Shown here: one piece after another, positions 23,228 to 31,596 of the stretch
Position numbering within the stretch: the stretch's first letter is position 1
How the letters are laid out: the number at the start of each line of letters is the position of its first letter
Origin: UMGS1590 sp900552455
Lineage (GTDB): Bacteria > Bacillota > Peptococcia > Peptococcales > Peptococcaceae
Direction: 5' to 3'
Assembly (NCBI GenBank): GCA_963931105.1
Contig: OZ007004.1
Coordinates: 1-64,000 of the forward strand
DNA length: 64,000 nt
Made by a program: the position numbers and the translations under genes
The notes under the pieces: model-generated
Told to the model about the DNA's origin: nothing
Database searches by the model: none
Seen by the model: the letters and a program-made list of their open reading frames with translations, nothing else

Positions 23228-23256
23228 AATTTATCACAAAAAAGCGCATCCGTCAA
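23228..23256 (-). promoter_or_regulatory. Promoter of the type III toxin-antitoxin locus
   Basis: TTGACG (23256-23251) and TAAATT (23233-23228) on the minus strand, spacer 17 bp, about 24 bases before the first repeat. Confidence 0.6.
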
Positions 23257-23269
23257 CGGCGACCGACTT

Positions 23270-24124
23270 TTACTCCATCTGACCTTCGCCGAGGCCTTTC
23301 AGCAGGCGGTCGAGGTTTTCGGTCATGAGGGAGAGCACTTCGCCGTCGTAGGCTTCGATCTCGCCGGCGTCGCCCATTTCAGCGAGGCGTGGGTCCAGCG
23401 GGAACTGACCGATGAGCGGTACCTGGAAGGCGTCGCAGGTTTCCTGCACGTGGCTTTCGCCGAAAACATTGATGCGTTCGTCGCAATTTGGGCAGCGCAC
23501 GTAGCTCATGTTCTCAGCGATGCCGAGGGCTGGCACGTTCATCAGATCGATCATCTTCAGGCCCTTGCGCACGACCATGTTGGACAGGCCCTGTGGCGTG
23601 GTGACCATGAGCACGCCGCCAACCTTCATGCTCTGCATGATGGTCAGTGGTACATCGCCGGTTCCTGGTGGCAGGTCGACGACGAGATAGTCGAGATCGC
23701 CCCAGCAAACGTCGGTGATGAACTGCTGCACAACGCCGGTGATGAGGGCGCCGCGCCAAACGACAGGATCGTCGTCGTGTGGCAGGAGGAAGTTCATGCT
23801 CATGAGGGAGATGCCGGATTTGCTCTTGATCGGCTCGATGCCATACTCACCCATTGCTGGCTGGTGGCTGACGCCGAAAAGCTTTGGAATGCTTGGGCCG
23901 GTGATGTCGGCGTCCATGAGGCCGACTTCAAAGCCGCGTTTTTTCAGTGCCATGGCGAGCACGGAGGAGAAGCTGGATTTCCCAACGCCGCCCTTGCCGC
24001 TCATGACAACGATGATGTTTTTGATATTGGTATGTTTCTGGGCTTCCGTCAGCTGTTGCTCCTGACCGCTTGGGCAGGAACCGCCGCAGGAGCTGGCGGA
24101 TGCGCAGCCTTCACATTGACTCAT
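23270..24124 (-). CDS. mrp: Mrp/NBP35-family iron-sulfur carrier ATPase
   Basis: The 284-residue protein begins with a cysteine-rich segment (MSQCEGCASASSCGGSC) and then a deviant Walker A SGKGGVGKSSFSS, a switch region GLMDADITGPSIPKLFG and a C-terminal C-x2-C (YVRCPNCDERINVFGE), which together define the Mrp/Nbp35 iron-sulfur scaffold/carrier group. Two in-frame ATG codons are possible; 24124 was preferred because the AAAGGGG site is too close to the other. It follows groEL in the same direction but after a terminator-like hairpin. Confidence 0.92.
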   Translation of the reverse strand: MSQCEGCASASSCGGSCPSGQEQQLTEAQKHTNIKNIIVVMSGKGGVGKSSFSSVLAMALKKRGFEVGLMDADITGPSIPKLFGVSHQPAMGEYGIEPIKSKSGISLMSMNFLLPHDDDPVVWRGALITGVVQQFITDVCWGDLDYLVVDLPPGTGDVPLTIMQSMKVGGVLMVTTPQGLSNMVVRKGLKMIDLMNVPALGIAENMSYVRCPNCDERINVFGESHVQETCDAFQVPLIGQFPLDPRLAEMGDAGEIEAYDGEVLSLMTENLDRLLKGLGEGQME

Positions 24125-24167
24125 AAAACTCATACCCCTTTCATAGGAAACAGTGGATAAAACACAA

Positions 24168-24196
24168 CAAGCGGCAGCCTCAAGGACCTCCGCTTG
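24168..24196 (-). terminator. Terminator-like hairpin after groEL
   Basis: CAAGCGG (24168-24174) and CCGCTTG (24190-24196) around a 15-base loop, then a T-rich tract on the minus strand. Confidence 0.5.
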
Positions 24197-24255
24197 CTGC
24201 AGGATTATTATACCATAGGCTCTAGGGGATTGCCCGTCCTATGCGATCTATAAAA

Positions 24256-25878
24256 TTACATCATACCCATGCCGCCAGCTGCTGCAGCTGCTGCGTTTGG
24301 ATCTTCCTTGGTCACATCGGCCACGAGGGTCTCGGTGGTGAGGATCATGCTGGCGATGGAAACGGCGTTTTGGAGAGCGCTTCTCGTTACCTTGGCTGGG
24401 TCGAGGATACCGGCGTCGATCATGTTTTCGTAGATATCCTTGCGGGCGTTGTAGCCTTCGCCAACTGGCAGGGCCTTGACGTGTTCGCAGACAACGCTGC
24501 CTTCTACGCCGGCGTTTTCAGCGATCTGGCGCACTGGCGCTTCGAGGGCTTTCTTGACGATGTTGACACCGGTCTGGGCGTCTGCTTCGCCCATATCGAT
24601 GGCTTCGAGGGCTGGCAGGATGTTGAGGAGAGCGGTGCCGCCGCCGGCGACGATGCCTTCTTCAACTGCAGCCTTGGTTGCAGAGAGGGCGTCTTCGATG
24701 CGGTGTTTCTTTTCGGTGAGCTCGGTTTCGGTGGCTGCGCCAACCTGGAGAACGGCTACGCCGCCAGCGAGCTTGGCGAGACGTTCCTGATATTTTTCGC
24801 GGTCGAAATCGCTGGTGGTTTCTTCGATGAGGCGGCGGATCTGTTCCACGCGGGCTTCGATGTCTGCCTTGTCGCCACGGCCGTCGACGATGGTGGTGTT
24901 GTCCTTGTCAACGGTGACCTGACGCGCGCTGCCGAGCATGCTGAGGGTGGTTTCTTCGAGGCTGTAGCCGAGCTCGTCGGTGACAACGGTGGCGCCGGTG
25001 AGGGCAGCGATGTCCTTGAGCATTTCCTTGCGGCGATCGCCAAAGCCAGGCGCCTTGACAGCGACGCAGGTGAAGGTACCGCGGAGGCGGTTGAGGATCA
25101 TGGTGGTGAGGGCTTCGCCTTCGACATCCTCAGCGATGATCAGGAGGGCCTTGCCAGTCTTGACGATCTGTTCAAGGATTGGCAGGATGTCCTGAATGTT
25201 GGAGATTTTCTTGTCGGTGACGAGGATGTATGGCTCGTCGAGGGTAGCGACCATCTTTTCGGTGTTGGTGACCATGTATGGGGAAATATAGCCACGGTCG
25301 AACTGCATCCCTTCAACCACTTCCATGGAGGTGCCGAAGGTCTTGGAATCTTCAACGGTGATGACGCCGTCGTTGCCGACCACTTCCATAGCGTCAGCGA
25401 TGAGCTTGCCGATCTCTTCGTCAGCAGAGGAGATGGCTGCAACCTGAGCGATGGCTTCCTTGCTCTTGATCGGCTGGCTGATCTTGTGGATCTCTTCTAC
25501 AGCAGTGTCGCAAGCCGTCTGCATGCCTTTGCGCAGGATCATTGGGTTGGCGCCAGCAGCGATGTTCTTCAAGCCTTCGCGGACCATTGCCTGAGCCAGC
25601 ACAGTGGCGGTGGTGGTGCCGTCGCCAGCGACGTCGTTGGTCTTGATGGATACTTCCTTGAGAAGCTGAGCGCCCATGTTTTCGAATGGATCTTCGAGAT
25701 CGATCTCACGCGCAATCGTCACACCATCGTTGGTGATGGTTGGTGCGCCGTATGGACGGGACAATACAACGTTACGGCCTTTAGGCCCAAGGGTCACGCG
25801 GACAGCGTCAGCGACAGCGTTGACGCCAGTTTCAAGAGCAGCACGTGCTTCTGCATCAAAACGGATTTCTTTTGCCAT
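24256..25878 (-). CDS. groL: Chaperonin GroEL
   Basis: The 540-residue protein is a normal group I chaperonin subunit: NVVLSRPYGAPTITNDGVT near the N-terminus, the ATP-binding DVAGDGTTTATVLAQAM block, and the GGMGMM tail. It folds proteins in a double ring with GroES. It lies 24 bases after groES in the same transcript and is controlled by the CIRCE element in front of groES. Confidence 0.98.
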   Translation of the reverse strand: MAKEIRFDAEARAALETGVNAVADAVRVTLGPKGRNVVLSRPYGAPTITNDGVTIAREIDLEDPFENMGAQLLKEVSIKTNDVAGDGTTTATVLAQAMVREGLKNIAAGANPMILRKGMQTACDTAVEEIHKISQPIKSKEAIAQVAAISSADEEIGKLIADAMEVVGNDGVITVEDSKTFGTSMEVVEGMQFDRGYISPYMVTNTEKMVATLDEPYILVTDKKISNIQDILPILEQIVKTGKALLIIAEDVEGEALTTMILNRLRGTFTCVAVKAPGFGDRRKEMLKDIAALTGATVVTDELGYSLEETTLSMLGSARQVTVDKDNTTIVDGRGDKADIEARVEQIRRLIEETTSDFDREKYQERLAKLAGGVAVLQVGAATETELTEKKHRIEDALSATKAAVEEGIVAGGGTALLNILPALEAIDMGEADAQTGVNIVKKALEAPVRQIAENAGVEGSVVCEHVKALPVGEGYNARKDIYENMIDAGILDPAKVTRSALQNAVSIASMILTTETLVADVTKEDPNAAAAAAGGMGMM

Positions 25879-25902
25879 TTTTATAGTTGCCTCCTAAAAT
25901 GA

Positions 25903-26190
25903 TCAGTCTAAAACAACGAGGATGTCTTTTTCAGACAACACAACGTATTCTTCGTTATCGTATTTCAGATCCACGCCGCCGAATTTGCCGTAAATGACGC
26001 GGTCGCCTTCCTTGACATCCAGCGGAATGTGGTTGCCTTTGTCGTCTCTTGCGCCAGGGCCGACAGCAACGACTGTGCCCTGATGTGGTTTTTCCTGAGC
26101 AGAGCCCGGCAGGATGATGCCGCTTTCGGTTTTTTCTTCTGCTTTAGCTGGTTTAACGACAACCTTGTCGCCCAATGGTTTGATATTCAT
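25903..26190 (-). CDS. groS: Co-chaperonin GroES
   Basis: At 95 residues it has the GroES fold features: MNIKPLGDKVVVKPAKAEE, the mobile loop ESGIILPGSAQEKPHQGTV (shown in part) and the roof segment YGKFGGVDLKYDNEEYVVL. It caps the GroEL ring. The first gene of the groES-groEL operon, with a GGAGG ribosome site and a CIRCE-controlled promoter directly upstream. Confidence 0.98.
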   Translation of the reverse strand: MNIKPLGDKVVVKPAKAEEKTESGIILPGSAQEKPHQGTVVAVGPGARDDKGNHIPLDVKEGDRVIYGKFGGVDLKYDNEEYVVLSEKDILVVLD

Positions 26191-26223
26191 AAATAAGAGC
26201 CTCCTTAAAAATTCCCGGTTCTG

Positions 26224-26250
26224 TTAGCACTCTAAATGTTCGAGTGCTAA
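26224..26250. promoter_or_regulatory. CIRCE operator (HrcA binding site)
   Basis: TTAGCACTC-N9-GAGTGCTAA, an exact match to the CIRCE consensus, between the groES promoter and its start codon. It implies HrcA-mediated heat-shock control. Confidence 0.96.
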
Positions 26251-26261
26251 TCACTGTTATT

Positions 26262-26290
26262 ATCATACCACACTCGCCGAAAATTTCAAG
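26262..26290 (-). promoter_or_regulatory. Promoter of groES-groEL
   Basis: TTGAAA (26290-26285) and TATGAT (26267-26262) on the minus strand, 17 bp spacer, with the CIRCE operator at the transcription start. Confidence 0.75.
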
Positions 26291-26378
26291 GGGGGAATTG
26301 TGATTTTTCACCATTTCTCCACTCTCTGCGTGCAATTTTCCGCCCATCTTGCTATACTGGGAGCAAGGAGGGATGACC

Positions 26379-26957
26379 ATGACGAAAAACGAATGGCGAA
26401 ACATCGGAAAATCGCGCCGACAGGCGCTTTCTGCCGCCGAGCGTGACTGGCAATCGCAGGCGCTCGTGCGTATGATCTGCGCCGATCCGCGCATGATCCG
26501 CGCAGAAACCGTGCTGCTTTTTCTGAGCTTTGCGAGCGAGTGGAACACCGACGCCCTCATCCGCGCCGCCTGGGCAGAGGGAAAAACCGTCTGTCTCACC
26601 CGCACGCTGCCTGATCACGCGATGGAAGCCTGCCGCTTCACACCCCAGACGCCTCTTGTCACCACCCGCGGTGCGCTGCAGGAGATCCCCGCAGACGCCG
26701 CCGAGCCCATCGCGCTCACGCAGATCGACTTCTGCCTCGTGCCCGGGCTCCTCTTCGATCCCTACGGCACCCGTCTCGGCTACGGCGCCGGCTATTACGA
26801 CCGCTTCCTGCCGAAGCTTTCCGAAGGTTGCACCATCCTCGCCGCAGGCTTCGACTGTCAGCTCGTCGGCAACCCGCTCCCACGTGACGCGACCGACTAC
26901 CGCCTGCCTGAGATCTGGACGCCGAGCCAGCAGATCCGCACAAGAAAACCGTTTTGA
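26379..26957 (+). CDS. 5-formyltetrahydrofolate cyclo-ligase
   Basis: The enzyme converts 5-formyl-THF to 5,10-methenyl-THF with ATP. The 192-residue protein has the conserved basic start (MTKNEWRNIGKSRRQAL), the DFCLVPGLLFDPYGTRLG block (shown as CLVPGLLFDPYGTRLGYG) and the family signature GYGAGYYDRFLPKL. Two adjacent in-frame ATGs exist; 26379 has the better distance to the GGAGGG site. It is divergent from groES and shares the intergenic region 26191-26378. Confidence 0.92.
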   Translation: MTKNEWRNIGKSRRQALSAAERDWQSQALVRMICADPRMIRAETVLLFLSFASEWNTDALIRAAWAEGKTVCLTRTLPDHAMEACRFTPQTPLVTTRGALQEIPADAAEPIALTQIDFCLVPGLLFDPYGTRLGYGAGYYDRFLPKLSEGCTILAAGFDCQLVGNPLPRDATDYRLPEIWTPSQQIRTRKPF

Positions 26958-27008
26958 ACAGCAAAGCGCTGCCTGCCGCAAGAATTTTTGCGACAGCCAG
27001 CGCTCATT

Positions 27009-27968
27009 TTAATCCAATCGGTTCAGCCGCTCGCCATCGAGCCAGGCCTGGAGATTTTCCACGACGGTGTTCAAAAGCCGCGCGCGGGTTTCACGCGGTC
27101 CCCAGGCGATGTGCGGGGTGAGGACGACGTTCTCGCGGCCAACGAGGGGATGGCTGAGGTTGAACGGCTCTTCCACCATCACATCGGTGGCGAAGGCGGC
27201 GACGGTGCCGTCGTCCATGGCGCGCGCGAGGGCGTCTTCGTCGATGAGGGCGCCGCGGGCGGTGTTGATGAGGTAGACGCCGCGCTTCATTTTCGCGAAA
27301 GCGTCGGCATTGATGAGGTTGCGCGAGTCATCGTTGAGCGGCATGTGGAGACTGACGATGTCGCTTTCGCGAAGCAGGGTGTCGAGATCGACGTATTCTG
27401 CCCAGCGCCGCCCTTCCTCGCGCTCGCTGCGCGAATAGCCGAGGGTGCGCATACCGAAGGCCCGGGCCATGCGCGCGGCGTAGATGGCGATGGTGCCGTA
27501 GCCGACAAAGCCGATGGTCTTGCCGGCGAGCTCGGTCATTTCCATCTGCCAGAGGCCGCGGTCGGGATTGGTGATGCTGGACCACTCGCCGCGCAGGATG
27601 CGTTCGTGGTTGACGCAGGTGCGGTTGGCGAGCTCCAGAAGCAGCGCCATGGTGTGCTGCGCGACGGCGATGCCGCCGTAATCAGGCACATTTGTGATGG
27701 CGATGCCGCGCCGGCGCACGGCGTCCATATCAATGTTGTCATAGCCGGTGGCCAGAATGCCAATATAGCGAATCTGAGGACAAGCCGCTAGAATCTCCTC
27801 TGTGATCTTCGTTTTGTTGACGAAGATCACTTCTGCGTCGCCGATGCGGGCGACGACGTCCTCCTCCATGCTCGATGGATAAACGGTAAACGTGCCGAAC
27901 GGAGCGAGCACCTGCCAGTCGAGATCACCGGGGTTCAGGGTGTACCCATCAAGGATCACCATCTTCAT
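27009..27968 (-). CDS. D-2-hydroxyacid dehydrogenase (NAD-dependent)
   Basis: At 319 residues the protein has the two-domain fold of the family: the NAD-binding block ELAGKTIGFVGYGTIAIYAA (GxGxxA in place of GxGxxG), and the catalytic Arg in NTARGALIDEDAL, Glu in DVMVEEPF and His in LTPHIAWGPRE. The sequence is nearest glycerate/hydroxypyruvate reductases of the HprA type, but substrate cannot be set from this. ATG 27968 follows GAAAGGA by 8 bases; an upstream extension passes through a terminator and is rejected. Confidence 0.9.
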   Translation of the reverse strand: MKMVILDGYTLNPGDLDWQVLAPFGTFTVYPSSMEEDVVARIGDAEVIFVNKTKITEEILAACPQIRYIGILATGYDNIDMDAVRRRGIAITNVPDYGGIAVAQHTMALLLELANRTCVNHERILRGEWSSITNPDRGLWQMEMTELAGKTIGFVGYGTIAIYAARMARAFGMRTLGYSRSEREEGRRWAEYVDLDTLLRESDIVSLHMPLNDDSRNLINADAFAKMKRGVYLINTARGALIDEDALARAMDDGTVAAFATDVMVEEPFNLSHPLVGRENVVLTPHIAWGPRETRARLLNTVVENLQAWLDGERLNRLD

Positions 27969-28029
27969 GCTCATCATCCTTTCTCCGGAAAAATCATCTT
28001 CCACCATGATACGCCACTTTCGCCGCTCC

Positions 28030-28069
28030 CGCAAGCAAAAATGCCCGCCCTCGCGCTTGAGGACGGGCA
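28030..28069. repeat. 40-bp direct repeat, left copy, containing a terminator hairpin
   Basis: Identical over 40 bp to 28789-28828. It holds the hairpin TGCCCG...CGGGCA with a T-rich flank on the minus strand, and here ends the HigA-type gene. The two copies enclose exactly the HigBA module. Confidence 0.85.
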
Positions 28070-28077
28070 CAGCTCTC

Positions 28078-28374
28078 TCAGCTTTCGCCAGCATGCTTTT
28101 TTGGCACAAATTCTATTTTCAACGTCATATCCATGCCCTCAGCCAAACGCTTGAGCAAGTTGATCGTTGGATTACGCGTGCCGTTCTCAAGCTTGCTGAT
28201 ATCCGCCTGATTAATGCCAGTGCGCTCGGCGAGCTCTTTCTGCGTAAGATGCTGCGCCGTACGGGCATCAATCATCGCACGAATAATATCCATCTCCGGC
28301 TGAATGGCCTCATATTCCTTTACAAATTCCGGATTTTTCATCAGGTCTTTTTTCATATCATCAAGCGTAATCAT
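28078..28374 (-). CDS. XRE-family antitoxin (HigA-like)
   Basis: The 98-residue protein has a Cro/CI-type helix-turn-helix (LTQKELAERTGINQADISKLENG) in its second half, after an N-terminal helix region (DDMKKDLMKNPEFVKEYEAI). It follows the toxin gene with a 4-base ATGA overlap; the toxin-first order is the hallmark of HigBA modules. It should repress the operon through the palindromic site at 28753-28778. Confidence 0.87.
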   Translation of the reverse strand: MITLDDMKKDLMKNPEFVKEYEAIQPEMDIIRAMIDARTAQHLTQKELAERTGINQADISKLENGTRNPTINLLKRLAEGMDMTLKIEFVPKKHAGES

Positions 28375-28730
28375 TTTTCTTCCTCCATTCTTGCAAGGAA
28401 TTCCTGACGACGTTTTTTCGCCAACTTTATCTCTACACTTGGGGTCTTCTGTGTTTTCTTGATAAAACCATTTGTCAGCACGACAATTTTATGATAATAG
28501 AAAAAATACATCACACGAGAAATATTGCTCCCAACTTTGCATCTCAATTCAAAAATACCATCTTCGAGATGTTTGCTATAAGGTGCTCGCAATTCATTTC
28601 CTTTTTCAGCCAAAAGATCCAATAAGCCAATCATTTTGGCCTGCATCTTGGGGTCCAGAGAATAAATAAAATCTTTGACAGGACTTTCGCCGTTTTCTTT
28701 CTGATAGGCTATAACGTCGAATTTCTCCAA
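28371..28730 (-). CDS. HigB/RelE-family toxin
   Basis: A 119-residue protein of the phage-derived Gp49/HigB type: SPVKDFIYSLDPKMQAKMI at the start, LEDGIFELRCKVGSNISRV and VLTNGFIKKTQKTP in the core. Such toxins cut mRNA on the ribosome. The start is a TTG at 28730, 7 bases after GGAGG, since the frame upstream runs through the palindromic promoter region. First gene of the module. Confidence 0.87.
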   Translation of the reverse strand: MEKFDVIAYQKENGESPVKDFIYSLDPKMQAKMIGLLDLLAEKGNELRAPYSKHLEDGIFELRCKVGSNISRVMYFFYYHKIVVLTNGFIKKTQKTPSVEIKLAKKRRQEFLARMEEEK

Positions 28731-28752
28731 AACGTTCCCTCCCTTTTCTTCT

Positions 28753-28778
28753 ATTATATGGTATATGTACCATATAAT
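28753..28778. promoter_or_regulatory. Palindromic operator of the HigBA-like operon
   Basis: ATTATATGGTA (28753-28763) and TACCATATAAT (28768-28778) are perfect 11-bp inverted copies with a 4-bp centre. The right arm contains a TATAAT-like -10 on each strand, 23 bases before the toxin start, so the antitoxin probably covers the promoter. Confidence 0.7.
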
Positions 28779-28788
28779 CAATCCCTAA

Positions 28789-28828
28789 CGCAAGCAAAAA
28801 TGCCCGCCCTCGCGCTTGAGGACGGGCA
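28789..28828. repeat. 40-bp direct repeat, right copy, containing a terminator hairpin
   Basis: Identical to 28030-28069. In this position it ends the gene at 28840-29229, which is its likely original place. Confidence 0.85.
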
Positions 28829-28839
28829 TTTTGCATTCG

Positions 28840-29229
28840 TCACATATTCATGAGGCTGCTGCCGGTCATGAAGATACCTGCTGCACCGATAACGATGAGC
28901 ACGCCGGCGGTGATCTTGGTCATCTTGGCGCGTTCTGGCACGACGTACTTGACGGTGTAGAGGATCAAGCAGCCGGCGATGACGGTCAGCACATAGGCGA
29001 TGATGACGGTGACTGCGTTGGAGACGTCGCCGTTCAAGGAGTTTGGCGAGATGAAGAGCAGGATCATCGCCACGAGCAGGAGCCCGATGGACGCATAGTT
29101 GGCGCGGCGGGCGTTCTTATAGAGCTTGATCTCCTGCTTGGTTGGCTCCGGCACAGCGTTGGTCTTGGTGCCCTGTGGACCGTATTCCGGTCTTTTTTTC
29201 TTCCCGGTGCGGGATTTTTTTACTGCCAT
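28840..29229 (-). CDS. Small membrane protein, unknown
   Basis: The 129-residue protein has a basic N-terminus (AVKKSRTGKKKRPEYGPQG) and three membrane segments (~45-62, 70-95, 106-125). I recognise no family. A GAAAGGAAG site precedes ATG 29229, and a terminator (the 40-bp repeat) follows it. It lies 25 bases after the YhgE-like gene in the same direction and may share its transcript. Confidence 0.75.
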   Translation of the reverse strand: MAVKKSRTGKKKRPEYGPQGTKTNAVPEPTKQEIKLYKNARRANYASIGLLLVAMILLFISPNSLNGDVSNAVTVIIAYVLTVIAGCLILYTVKYVVPERAKMTKITAGVLIVIGAAGIFMTGSSLMNM

Positions 29230-29254
29230 GTTACCCTTCCTTTCTGTTGAGATG

Positions 29255-31477
29255 TTACATTAAACCACTTTTCTTCATGGAGCGTTCAAAGAATACCACG
29301 AACCGTCGCAGGATCGGCCCGAAGAGGATGACGAGCGTTACCGAGAGGATCGGCAACAGCGCCATCATCACAAGATCCTTCGCCAGCGCCGGCGCGTAGA
29401 TGCCAAAGCAGATCTCCCGCATAGCGCCGATGCAATAGGTGAACGGCAGCAGCGGATGGATCCACTGGAAAAAGGCCGGTGTCATTTCGATCGGGAACGT
29501 CCCGCCGCTGGCTGCGATCTGCAGCACCAGCACGATGATCGCCAGCGCCTTGCCGATCGCCGAGAAGGTGAAGACCAGCGAAAAGACGAAGATCGAAAAG
29601 ATCTGCCCAATGAATATACATAATACCACAAAAAGCACCGGATGCCTACAGTCTACGTGCAAAATCATCAAATCTCCTAAGGCGATCACCGTCGACTGCA
29701 GCACAGAGATGCACTGGAAAAGCAACAGCCGGGAGAGATACATCGGCGTCACGCGCGCCCCTGGATAGGCCTCGAGGCCTTTTTCGTTGACGGTACTGAT
29801 CATTGCCATCATCAAGAGACAGCCGACCCAGATCGCCAGCGTTGTGTAAAACGGCGACATGCCGCTGCCGTAGTTGGCAACGGGATAGAGCCGGTTTGTC
29901 TCAAGCTGCACAGGGCTTGCGAGGAAGGCGCTCTGCTTTTTCACATCCTGCTGCAAAAACTGCAGCACCTCCTCCAGCTGCTCATCCTCCGAAAGATCGC
30001 GCAGATCGCCTGTCTCCTTCTCCAGGAGCGACTGCGTATCCTCGATAATGCTCTTGTAGCGGTCCACCGTTTCGCTGCCCACAGGGCCCAGGCTGCGCAC
30101 ACTGCCGAGCACCCCATCCACCTGCGGGATCAGGCCCGATAGGCTCTGCAACAGCTTGTAGGAATCGTCCAGCGTTGTCGAAAGATCGTCGGCGCTCTCA
30201 GAAAGCGCCGCACCCACGCCGTTGTTGTACGCGTTCCACGCATCCGTCACATCGTCTGCAAGGCCCTCCGCCAGCGCCGCTGCGTCGCTTGCAGCATCTG
30301 CCACCTCCGTGCTCCCGTCTCCGACAGCATCCTTGAGATCCGAAAGCTGCGCAGAGCCATCGTCCAGCGCCGCTTCCAGCGCGTCCAGCCGGCTCACAAA
30401 CGCGCTCAGCGCATCCAGCGGCTTCGGCAAAAGCTGGTTGAAGCGGTCGATGTTGTCAGCCAGCGTCGCCACATGGCTCTTCAGCTGCGCCACCGTGTCC
30501 ATCATCTCCTGCAGCCGATCCTGGACCGCCGCGCTATCCTCCGCGCTGGCGTCAGCAAGCTGATCCGCCTCGCGCGAAAGCGCGTCCGCATAGCCATTCA
30601 GCGCCAGCACATTCTGCTCCAGCAAGCGGCGAATGTCGCTCACCGTCGATTTCGACGACTGCAGCGTGTTCTGCGCATCCAGCGTCAGGTCCGACGCATC
30701 CTTCAGCGCCTGGCTCGCCTCTGGCAGGAGCTTTTCCGCACTCTCTGTGAGATCGTTCATAGCGTCGAGGGTGTCCTCAAATTCGTCCATGTTTTTCACA
30801 AAGAGCGACATATTCTCCGCCGCCAGATCCATCGTATCCAGCATACGCATAAAGCTCGGCTCGTAGTCCGCATATTTATTGTCAACGACCTTCAGGCTGT
30901 CGAGGACGATCGTCGTCACCGTCTCCACAAACGTTTCATTGATCTCGCTGGACACCGTGTCCATGCCCGTGCCCATGATCTTCGTGGAGATCGCATTTTC
31001 CTTTTCGTTGATATAGTAGTCGATCGTCGCCTGCTTCGTGTCGCCATAGAGAAAGCCCGTGATCGTCTGCGTGAAATCCTTCGGGATCACCAGCGCCGCG
31101 TAATAGTCGCCGCTGTCCACCCCCTGCTGTCCCTCTTCAAAGGACACAAACTGCCAGCCGATCGCGTCGTTCGCCTTCAGCGCCTCCACAATCTTGTCGC
31201 CGACATTCACACTCACCCCTTCGATCTCCGCGCCTGCGTCCTCGCTCGTCACAGCCACCTTGAGATTCTTCGTCAGATCATACGGCGACCAGTTCGCGCC
31301 AATGTTGAACCAGGCGTAAAGCGGCGGCAGCAAAAGCAGCCCCAAAAAGACCAGCGCCGCCGCCACATTTCCTCTCAGCGGCCTGATCTGCGCCAGAAAC
31401 AGCAGCCGCGTCATGCGCAAAGTCTCGCGCAAGCTCGCCGGCTTCTGCAGAAACCATTTTGGTTTTTTCATAATCAT
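29255..31477 (-). CDS. YhgE/Pip-family membrane protein
   Basis: At 740 residues it has the typical YhgE/Pip layout: one N-terminal membrane segment (VAAALVFLGLLLLPPLYAWFN), a long extracytoplasmic part of ~470 residues with coiled-coil and A/D-rich low-complexity helices, then five or six C-terminal membrane segments of the ABC-2 permease type. Family members serve as phage-infection proteins or as ESX/type VII-linked or stress-related exporters; the role here is unknown. AAGGAG precedes ATG 31477. Confidence 0.88.
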   Translation of the reverse strand: MIMKKPKWFLQKPASLRETLRMTRLLFLAQIRPLRGNVAAALVFLGLLLLPPLYAWFNIGANWSPYDLTKNLKVAVTSEDAGAEIEGVSVNVGDKIVEALKANDAIGWQFVSFEEGQQGVDSGDYYAALVIPKDFTQTITGFLYGDTKQATIDYYINEKENAISTKIMGTGMDTVSSEINETFVETVTTIVLDSLKVVDNKYADYEPSFMRMLDTMDLAAENMSLFVKNMDEFEDTLDAMNDLTESAEKLLPEASQALKDASDLTLDAQNTLQSSKSTVSDIRRLLEQNVLALNGYADALSREADQLADASAEDSAAVQDRLQEMMDTVAQLKSHVATLADNIDRFNQLLPKPLDALSAFVSRLDALEAALDDGSAQLSDLKDAVGDGSTEVADAASDAAALAEGLADDVTDAWNAYNNGVGAALSESADDLSTTLDDSYKLLQSLSGLIPQVDGVLGSVRSLGPVGSETVDRYKSIIEDTQSLLEKETGDLRDLSEDEQLEEVLQFLQQDVKKQSAFLASPVQLETNRLYPVANYGSGMSPFYTTLAIWVGCLLMMAMISTVNEKGLEAYPGARVTPMYLSRLLLFQCISVLQSTVIALGDLMILHVDCRHPVLFVVLCIFIGQIFSIFVFSLVFTFSAIGKALAIIVLVLQIAASGGTFPIEMTPAFFQWIHPLLPFTYCIGAMREICFGIYAPALAKDLVMMALLPILSVTLVILFGPILRRFVVFFERSMKKSGLM

Positions 31478-31568
31478 GGATCTCCTTCCAAGTTCTCTCG
31501 ATCATCCCCATTATAGCAAGCCCACCAGGAAATTGCACTTAACAGATCGCCGCCAATGTACAAAATCA

Positions 31569-31589
31569 GCCGCCCCACACGAGGGCGGC
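31569..31589 (-). terminator. Terminator-like hairpin after the dnaC-like gene
   Basis: GCCGCCC (31569-31575) and GGGCGGC (31583-31589) with a 7-base loop, followed on the minus strand by a short T-rich stretch. Confidence 0.6.
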
Positions 31590-31596
31590 CTGCGCA

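Noticed and set aside
24241..25902. Long open frame (over 550 codons) on the strand opposite groEL
   Set aside because: It mirrors groEL exactly, has no ribosome site and no recognisable protein; an effect of codon bias in the real gene.
28022..28109. Upstream start for the D-2-hydroxyacid dehydrogenase
   Set aside because: The extension passes through the 40-bp terminator repeat and overlaps the HigA gene; ATG 27968 has the proper ribosome site.
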